The translations under genes and the position numbers were made by a program. DNA of 64,000 nucleotides. Source: CAWEBF01 sp963807235. GTDB taxonomy: Bacteria; Acidobacteriota; Vicinamibacteria; Vicinamibacterales; UBA2999. The notes beneath the pieces were generated by a model. The model was given only the letters and a program-made list of their open reading frames with translations, was not told the DNA's origin and did not search any database. Shown piece by piece: positions 57,680 to 64,000 of this stretch; within the stretch, counting starts at the first letter, position 1, and each line of letters begins with the position of its first letter. The DNA lies in NCBI GenBank assembly GCA_963807235.1, contig CAWEBF010000009.1, forward strand, positions 248,001-312,000. The letters are read 5' to 3'.

Positions 57680-60366
57680 CTACTTCTTCAGCAGCGCCTG
57701 CCAGCCGTCGATGATGGCCACCGGCGTGGCGGGTTCGGCCGAAACGTTCACGAGGAACCGCTGGCCGTCGGCGCTGACCGCATAGTTGTAGCCAACCGGC
57801 GACGGGATGCGGGGCTTGAAGAGCCGCGCGGCTTGACCGACCTGGAACGCAGCAGAACGGCCGTCGACGGCTCACCGACATCAGCGTGCCGTCCGGCGCC
57901 AGGTAGAAGATTTCGCGTCCATCCCCTCGCCATCGCGGCAGCTCTCCACCCGCCGTTGATACCTGCCATTTGCCGCCCGGTCCTGGGAACGGCACGACGT
58001 ACACCTCCCATCGACCCGACTCTGCCGACGAGTAGACCACCCACCGCCCGTCGGGTGAGAAGCGCGCGTAGTTCTCGTCGAATTCCGTGGCAATGAACGG
58101 GTCTGGTTTGCCGCTGCCGTCGAGCGGTGTGATCCAGATGTCGTTGAACATTTTCGAGCTCTCGCGATACAGCAGCCAGCGTCCGTCCGGGGACACGCTC
58201 ATCGGATCCTTGCTCAGGCCGTTCACCACGACCGGCGCTTCCCGGCCCGAACCGTCGGCGGCCTTGACGAACAGGTCGCGTTCGGTGCCCTTCTGTTGCC
58301 GGTTGATGATCAGTCGGTCGCTGCCCGGTGACCAGATCGCCGTCCGCTCATCTCCAGGCTCGAAGGTCAACCGGGTTCGCAGCGCCCGCGTCACGTCGAA
58401 CAGCCAGATGTCGTGGTTCCGCCGCGCCGGATCCATCACCGCCACAACGGCCCGCGTCTGGTCGGGCGACAGCTCGAGGCTGGAATAGTTGCCGGGCTCT
58501 CCCAGCAGTGCCGTCTGGCGGCCGGCTCGATCGAACCACGTGAGCTGATGGACGTTGGGGTTGGTCGCCGGAACATAGGCCACCGCGGAGCCTGCCACCG
58601 AGGCGAAGCCGTATGGCACGTTGGGGATCGGTTCCACGCGATCCACGAGCGGCACGGGCTCGCCGCTCAGCCGCAGGCTGGCGGCGTCGAAGGGTTGCGC
58701 CAGCAGGCTGGTTCCGCGAACGAAGATCAGCCGTCCGTCGGCGAACCCGACCGGGTGCACGAACTGATCGGTGTCGAACAGCACGGCGCGATTCGCGCGA
58801 GCCCAGCCGAGTCGACCAGCAATCTCGGCGCGCTGCCGCCGCGCACTTCGCTGCCCACACCGGCGACGACCAGCAGGTGCTCGCCGTCCGGGGCGAGCAC
58901 GGGCGCGCTGTGGAATGCCTCGTCCGCCGCCAGCGCCAGCGCGGTCGTCGGCAGTCCCGCCGGTCGCCGGCACCTGCTGCAGGCCCAGCGTCGATCCGAA
59001 CACGATGATGCCGCCCGGAGTCCAGGCGCCGCCTCGATTGCCGGTGGGTGCCTCGCAGATCACCGTCGCCGAGCCACCGGCGACGTCGACGCGCTTTAGC
59101 TGCGTGCCGGCGAAGAACGCCAGGCTGCGTCCGTCGGGCGACCAGAAGAACGAGCCCGCGCCCTCGGTACCCGGCACGATACGCGCCTCAAGAGCGTCGA
59201 AGGCGCGCACGAACAGCGCTGTTTCGCCCTTGTCGTTGATGGCATTGGCGGCCAGGGACCGCCCGTCCGGGGAGAGGGCGAGCGGGATCAGGCCGCCGTT
59301 GAGATCGGTGCGCCACGAGTCCGGTGCAAACACCTGGAAGCGCGTGACGCGGGCTTCCGGGCCGGCACCGGGCGCATGAAGAACCACGTGGCCGCGGCCC
59401 CGACCAACAAGCTGGCCGGAGCGGCCAGCCACCACAGGCGAAACGTGCGCGCGTCGGCCGCGGTCGCCGCAACTGCGCTGGTCGCCGCCGTCGCCGATCC
59501 GGAGCCCGGTAACAGCGTCTCCAACGCGAACGCCAGGTCGCCAGCGGACTGGAATCGGGCCGAAGGGCTCTTCTCCAGACAGCGGCTCACGATCCGCTGC
59601 AGCCCGGCGGGGACGGTGCCGTCCTCCAGGAGCGGGCGCGGCTCGTCCTTGAGGATCGCCGTCATCGTTTCCGGGGCCGTGTCGCGCGCGAAGGCGCGCG
59701 TCCCGTCACCAGCTCGTAAAGCACGGCGCCAAGCGCGAAGATGTCGGCGCGGTGATCGGCAGCGCGTCCGATCACCTGCTCGGGTGCCATGTATCCGACC
59801 GTGCCAAGCACGACACCCGGCGAGGTCGGCGGGGCCGTGGTCGGCAGTTCGCCGCGCTGACGCTGGCGACCGGTTCGGCAGCTTGACCAGTCCAAAATCG
59901 AGGATCTTGACGTGGCCGTTGGCGGTCGACGAACAGGTTGTCGGGCTTGACGTCGCGGTGCACGATGCCCCGCTCGTGCGCGGCCGCCAGCCCGCGCGCT
60001 ACTTGCGCCGCGATGTCCAGGGCTTTGCGCACGGGCATCGCTCCGCGATCCAGCGCGGCTGCGCAGCGTCTCCCCTTCGAGAAGTTCGGTGACGAGGAAC
60101 GGGCCATGATCGCTGCGCCCGATGTCGTAGAGCGCCAGGATGTTGGGATGGTTCAGCGCCGCCGTGGCCCGCGCCTCCTGCTCGAAGCGCTGAAGTCGAT
60201 CGGGATCGGCGACGGCGGACGCGGGCAGCAGCTTCAACGCGACGTCACGCCCCAGCCGTGTGTCGCGCGCCCGATAGACCTCGCCCATCCCGCCGGCCCC
60301 AAGGGGCCCGGACACGACATACGGGCCCACGTGACTGCCGGCCGAAAGAGCCATGGCCGCGGCCAT
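57680..60366 (-). CDS. Membrane Ser/Thr protein kinase with TolB-like beta-propeller, frameshifted
   Basis: ATG 60366, overlapping the tsaE TAA. Kinase domain: GPLGAGGMGEVYRARD (Gly loop), DVALKLLP (Lys), HRDVKPDN (catalytic loop), ILDFGLVKL, GTVGYMAPEQ. Then one transmembrane helix (LWWLAAPASLLVGAAATWFF) and a PD40/TolB-like propeller with repeats such as IPLALSPDGRSLAA, SFFWSPDGRSLAFF and ARFSPDGRWVVYSS. It ends DGWQALLKK before TAG. Corrected length is about 890 residues. This Pkn/propeller architecture is frequent in Acidobacteriota. At least six indels, from 57873 to 60060, are needed. Confidence 0.85.
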
Positions 60367-60794
60367 TATAGGTCGTCGATCGTGATGCGCCGGATCGTCT
60401 CGCCGGCGTCGTCCACGCTTTCGAGCCGCACGGCGATCGCCTGCGGAAAGCCGGTGCCCAGGCGCTCGGGCCACTCCACCGCCAGTACGCCCTCCCCCAC
60501 GCCCATCTCGTGGAGGCCCAGATCGTCGGCCGCGGCCGGCGTCAGTCGATAGAGATCGACGTGAAAGAGCGGCAGCCGCCCGCCGCGATACTCGTGCACG
60601 ATCGCGAACGTGGGGCTGCTGACCTCCTCGGGGTCCACGCCGAGGCCCCGGGCCATGCCCCGCACGAACGCGGTCTTGCCGGCACCGAGCGTCCCCGAGA
60701 GCAGCACCACGTCGCCGGCGGAGAGGCGCGACGCAAGCTCGCCGGCCAGCGCTTCGGTAGCGGCCTCGGACTCGGTGATCGACGCCGTGGGCAT
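60366..60794 (-). CDS. tsaE: tRNA threonylcarbamoyladenosine biosynthesis ATPase TsaE
   Basis: 142 residues, intact. P-loop GTLGAGKTAFVRG (about 35-47), SSPTFAIVHEY (switch) and LFHVDLYRL, then VEWPERLG. TsaE works with TsaB and TsaD to make t6A37 of ANN-decoding tRNAs. ATG overlaps the NnrD stop (ATGA) and the stop overlaps the kinase start, so it is inside one operon. The nnr-tsaE order is widespread. Confidence 0.95.
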   Translation of the reverse strand: MPTASITESEAATEALAGELASRLSAGDVVLLSGTLGAGKTAFVRGMARGLGVDPEEVSSPTFAIVHEYRGGRLPLFHVDLYRLTPAAADDLGLHEMGVGEGVLAVEWPERLGTGFPQAIAVRLESVDDAGETIRRITIDDL

Positions 60795-62365
60795 CAGGCC
60801 GTGGCCGTACGGTCGGGCGGGCGCGCCACGCGCTGGAACGCGGCGCCGATGTGCCGGACCAGGTCGCCGGCCGTCATCGCGGCCTGTCCTTCAGCCTCGG
60901 CGGCGAGATCCCCAGCGGTCCCGTGCAGGAACACCGCGAGCTGACACGCGGCTTCGGCGTCGAGGAGTTGCGCCAGCCATGCCGCGAGCATCCCCGTCAG
61001 CACGTCGCCCGTGCCGCCGGTGGCCATGCCCGGATTGCCGGTCGGGTTGATGAACGCACGGCCCGCGGGCGTCGCGATAACCGTCCGGTGGCCCTTCAGC
61101 ACCACGTGGACGCCGTGGTCAATCGCGAAACTGCCCGCCACGTCGAGCCGGTTGGCCTGCACGTCCTCGATCGACATGCCGGCCAGCCGCGCCATCTCCC
61201 CCGGATGGGGCGTGATGACGATCTGCCGCTCGTCGCTCCCCGCCAGCGCGTCGGGGGCATCGTCGAACGCCACGAGCGCGTCGGCGTCGAGCACCAGCGG
61301 CACGGCCGCGCGCTCGACCAGCTCCCGCACGAAGGCCCGGGCCGCCGGCGTGCGGCCAAGCCCGGGACCGCAGGCGATCACGTCCTGCTGCAGTCCGAGC
61401 ACGTGGTCCACGCCCGCCTCCGACAGATCGCCGGCCGTCTCGGCCAGCGCCTCGGTCATGTACTCGGGCGCCAGAGCGGCCAGCGTCGCCTGGCACGACG
61501 CGGGCGTGGCAATCGTCACCAGGCCCGCGCCCGCGCGCAGCGCGCCCATCGCCGCCAGGTACGCCGCGCCGGTCTTGCCCGGCGAGCCGGCCACGATTGT
61601 CAGGCGCCCGTAGTCGCCCTTGTGGGAGTCCACGGGGCGCGGCTGGACGAAGAGCCGGAGCTGCTCGGGCGTGACCAGCTCGATGTGCCGCCCGGGCAGC
61701 GCCTCGATCACCGCCGGCGGAATGCCGATGTCGGCGATCACCACGTCGCCCGCGTGATCTTCCGCAGGCGGCAGCACGAGCGGGATCTTCGGCGCCGCCA
61801 GCGTGACGGTCATCGCGGCCTGCACGGCGTGGCCCACGACGTGCGCCGTGTCCGCGGAGAGGCCGCTCGGCAGGTCGATCGAGACGACCGGCACCTCCAG
61901 CGTGTTCAGGTCCGCCACGACGGTTTCGAGCAGGCCCGCCAGCGGCGGCTTGAGACCCGTGCCGACGATCGCGTCGATGACGAGGCCGCACGCGCCCACC
62001 TCCGACGAATGGAGATCCCACGCCTGCTCATCGGCCACTTCAACGGCGTCCACGCCCAGCCGTCCCAGGATGTCGAGATTCAGGCGCGCGTCCCCGGTGA
62101 CGTTTGCGACGGGGCCCAGGACGAACACCGACACGTCCACGCCGCGCTGCGCGAGTGTGCGCGCCACCACGAAGCCGTCGCCGCCGTTGTTCCCGCGGCC
62201 GCACAGCACCGCGATGCGGCGGTTGAGCAGGTCCTCGTAGTTGGCCTCGAGGGCCGCCACGACCTGCCGGCCGGCGTTCTCCATCAACACGATGGACGGC
62301 AGGCCCAGCTCGTCGATGGTCTGCCGGTCGGCCTCGCGCATTTGCGCCGTATCGAAGACTCGCAC
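60794..62365 (-). CDS. nnrD: Bifunctional NAD(P)HX epimerase/dehydratase (NnrE-NnrD)
   Basis: 523 residues, intact, from GTG 62365 (VRVFDTAQMREAD, typical start). The N-terminal YjeF-type epimerase (about 1-215) has CGRGNNGGDGFVVAR. The C-terminal ATP/ADP-dependent dehydratase has HKGDYGRLTIVAGSPGKTGAAYLAA, DADAL and NPTGNPGMATGGTGDVLTG. It repairs hydrated NADH and NADPH. An alternative start is the ATG eight codons downstream. Confidence 0.94.
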   Translation of the reverse strand: MRVFDTAQMREADRQTIDELGLPSIVLMENAGRQVVAALEANYEDLLNRRIAVLCGRGNNGGDGFVVARTLAQRGVDVSVFVLGPVANVTGDARLNLDILGRLGVDAVEVADEQAWDLHSSEVGACGLVIDAIVGTGLKPPLAGLLETVVADLNTLEVPVVSIDLPSGLSADTAHVVGHAVQAAMTVTLAAPKIPLVLPPAEDHAGDVVIADIGIPPAVIEALPGRHIELVTPEQLRLFVQPRPVDSHKGDYGRLTIVAGSPGKTGAAYLAAMGALRAGAGLVTIATPASCQATLAALAPEYMTEALAETAGDLSEAGVDHVLGLQQDVIACGPGLGRTPAARAFVRELVERAAVPLVLDADALVAFDDAPDALAGSDERQIVITPHPGEMARLAGMSIEDVQANRLDVAGSFAIDHGVHVVLKGHRTVIATPAGRAFINPTGNPGMATGGTGDVLTGMLAAWLAQLLDAEAACQLAVFLHGTAGDLAAEAEGQAAMTAGDLVRHIGAAFQRVARPPDRTATA

Positions 62366-62406
62366 TGCGCCTAGGGCTCCGGGCTCCGGGCTCCCGGCTC
62401 CGGGGC
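62366..62406. repeat. Short GGGCTCC tandem tract
   Basis: Four near-identical GGGCTCC units (about 62374-62405) fill the gap between gcvP and nnr. Probably slippage-prone spacer sequence, with no evident function. Confidence 0.5.
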
Positions 62407-64000
62407 TTACGGCTCTCGGAAAGATTCGAGCGGGCAGGAGCAGAACAGGTTGCGGTCGCCGTACGGATTGTCCACGCGGCCCACGCTCGGCCAGAACTTG
62501 CGCCAGCGGAGCACCGGCACCGGGTAGGCGGCCTGCTCGCGCGAATAGGCGTGCGTCCACGTGTCGCTCGCGACGGCTTCGGCCGTGTGCGGCGCGTGCT
62601 TCAACACGTTGTCCGTTTTGTGGGCCCGGCCCTCCACCACGTCGGCGATCTCCTGGCGGATGTGGATCATCGCATCGCAGAAGCGGTCCAGCTCCTCGAG
62701 GCTCTCGCTCTCGGTGGGCTCGACCATAAGTGTGCCGGCCACGGGAAACGACACCGTGGGCGCGTGGAAGCCGTAGTCGATGAGCCGCTTGGCCACGTCC
62801 ATCTCGTCCACGCCCGCGGCCTTGAACTCGCGCAGGTCGAAAATCAGCTCGTGGGCCACGCGGCCGTTGTGGCTGGTGAAGAGCACGGTGTAATGCGGCT
62901 CCAGTCGGGCCTTGATGTAGTTGGCGCTGAGGATCGCGGCCCGCGTGGCGTCGGTCATGCCGGTCGGGCCCAGCAGGCGCATGTAGGCGTAGGAGATCAG
63001 CAGGATGCTGGCACTCCCCCACGGCGCCGCCGACACCGCCGGCACACCCGACGCGCCACCCGTCGCCACGAGCACGTGCCGCGGCAAAAACGGCGCCAGG
63101 TGCGCCGCGACGCCGATCGGCCCCATGCCAGGTCCCCCGCCGCCGTGCGGGATCGCGAACGTCTTGTGGAGGTTCAGGTGACAGACGTCCGCGCCGATCG
63201 CGGCGGGGCTCGTCAGGCCCACCTGCGCGTTCATGTTCGCGCCGTCCATGTACACCTGGCCGCCCTGCGCGTGGATGATCGCGCAGACGTCCTGGATATG
63301 TTCCTGGTACACACCGTGCGTCGAGGGATAGGTGATCATCAGGCACGCCAGCCGGTTGCCGTACTTGGTGGCCTTGGCCTCCAGATCGGCGAGGTCCACT
63401 TCCCCATCCGGCGCGTTGGCCACGACCACCACCGTCATGCCCGCCAGCGCGGCGCTGGCCGGGTTGGTGCCGTGCGCGGACGCGGGAATCAGCACGACGT
63501 CCCGCTGCGAGTCGCCGCGCGATCGGTGATACGCGCGAATCACCAAGAGGCCCGCGAACTCGCCCTGCGCCCCGGAGTTGGGCTGCAGCGACACCGCGGC
63601 GAAGCCGGTAATGGCGCAGAGCGCCGATTCCACCTCACGCAGGATCTGGGCGTAGCCGTCGGCCTGATCAAGCGGGACGAAAGGATGCATGCGGCTGAAG
63701 CCTTCCCACGTCACCGGAATCATCTCCGTGGCGGCATTGAGCTTCATCGTGCACGACCCCAGCGGAATCATCGCCGTGTCGAGGCCCAGGTCCTTGCGCT
63801 CCAGGTGCCGGATGTAACGCATCATCTGCGTTTCCGACCGGTGCGAGTTGAACACGGGGTGAGTCAGAAACGGCGTCTTCCGGACCAGGACGGCCGGGAG
63901 CGCCGGCGGCCTGGCCGAACCTTCGGGAACGGGCCGGCGTGAGCCGGTGACCGCGGCGACAATCTCAGCCACGTCGTCCGCGGTCGCGCGCTCGTTCAGG
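62407..64000 (-). CDS. gcvP: Glycine decarboxylase (P-protein) C-terminal half, truncated by window edge
   Basis: 531 codons are visible, continuing past the right edge (codons upstream of 63972 read LNERATADDVAE). PLP-binding region NLHKTFAIPHGGGGPG with the Schiff-base Lys, and the GcvPB start RKTPFLTHPVFNSHRSETQMMRYI. The C-terminus WTHAYSREQAAYP ... NPYGDRNLFCSCPLE is the ending of the long single-chain P-protein, so this is probably one ~950-residue protein, not a split gcvPA/gcvPB pair. It decarboxylates glycine in the cleavage system; gcvT and gcvH are not in view. Confidence 0.93.
   Translation of the reverse strand, partial: LNERATADDVAEIVAAVTGSRRPVPEGSARPPALPAVLVRKTPFLTHPVFNSHRSETQMMRYIRHLERKDLGLDTAMIPLGSCTMKLNAATEMIPVTWEGFSRMHPFVPLDQADGYAQILREVESALCAITGFAAVSLQPNSGAQGEFAGLLVIRAYHRSRGDSQRDVVLIPASAHGTNPASAALAGMTVVVVANAPDGEVDLADLEAKATKYGNRLACLMITYPSTHGVYQEHIQDVCAIIHAQGGQVYMDGANMNAQVGLTSPAAIGADVCHLNLHKTFAIPHGGGGPGMGPIGVAAHLAPFLPRHVLVATGGASGVPAVSAAPWGSASILLISYAYMRLLGPTGMTDATRAAILSANYIKARLEPHYTVLFTSHNGRVAHELIFDLREFKAAGVDEMDVAKRLIDYGFHAPTVSFPVAGTLMVEPTESESLEELDRFCDAMIHIRQEIADVVEGRAHKTDNVLKHAPHTAEAVASDTWTHAYSREQAAYPVPVLRWRKFWPSVGRVDNPYGDRNLFCSCPLESFREP

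Noticed and set aside
62551..63942. A 463-codon open frame on the plus strand
   Set aside because: Antisense to gcvP; composition is shadow-like and no motif is present.

Overview
The window is high-GC DNA, densely coded on both strands, from a Gram-negative (diderm) bacterium: it carries LPS-export (Lpt) genes, a complete Tol-Pal operon, outer-membrane secretin genes and many lipoprotein signal peptides. An uncultured Acidobacteriota, perhaps Vicinamibacteria-like, is my best guess. The reasons are the Ser/Thr kinase joined to a TolB-like propeller, a fused LptF-LptG permease, a divergent ParB, a cohesin-tailed secretin and the mix of small secreted proteins. This is inference from gene content; no rRNA or tRNA gene is present to test it.

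Layout. 1-5.8 kb: lptC/A-lptB-rpoN-rapZ-cupin on the plus strand. 5.9-11.4 kb: minus strand, tolQ-tolR-tolA/tonB-tolB-pal-cpoB followed by ssb. 11.5-17.1 kb: plus strand, recN-miaB-bifunctional nuclease, then a 389-bp repeat-rich non-coding region, then parA-parB. 17.2-21.3 kb: minus strand, a polytopic membrane protein (YfhO-like tail) and a GH57 glycosidase. 21.4-23.6 kb: plus strand, a fused lptF-lptG. 23.6-26.3 kb: minus strand, a PHP-domain protein and a XerD-like recombinase. 26.3-28.4 kb: plus strand, murQ and a serine hydrolase. 28.4-39.2 kb: minus strand, an eleven-gene type IV pilus/type II secretion operon (F/C, E/B, M, N, O, P, secretin, three pseudopilin-like genes and an Ig/PKD lipoprotein). 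39.2-40.1 kb: a lipoprotein. 40.2-42.4 kb: plus strand, a bacterial-microcompartment shell protein and an acylating aldehyde dehydrogenase. 42.4-47.3 kb: plus strand, a MltD-like transglycosylase, a metallo-beta-lactamase-fold protein with unusual metal-motif residues, a secreted protein and a DoxX-like membrane protein. 47.4-56.8 kb: small secreted protein, DUF1330, comM, an EamA transporter, an M23 peptidase, secA and guaB. 56.8-64 kb: minus strand, an esterase, the kinase-propeller, tsaE, nnr (NAD(P)HX repair) and the C-terminal half of gcvP, which runs off the right edge. The first gene runs off the left edge.

The main caution is that many genes, including housekeeping ones (recN, pal, guaB, murQ, xerD, lptFG), are interrupted by single-base indels. 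Most are +1 insertions in G/C runs. They are densest at 17.2-25.4 kb and 57-60.2 kb and absent from 0-6.7, 47.3-56.5 and 60.4-64 kb. That pattern fits consensus error in the assembly better than gene decay. Coordinates of those genes therefore span more than one reading frame.

The most interesting material is: the 15.1-15.5 kb region (a 120-bp imperfect inverted repeat ending in TGTCGGCCGGCCGACA palindromes, and a decayed duplicate of the adjacent nuclease gene) directly upstream of a divergent parAB; the two-gene microcompartment locus preceded by a covarying hairpin repeat and a 14-bp inverted repeat; the TPR-secretin-cohesin protein; and the aberrant metal motif of the MBL-fold protein.
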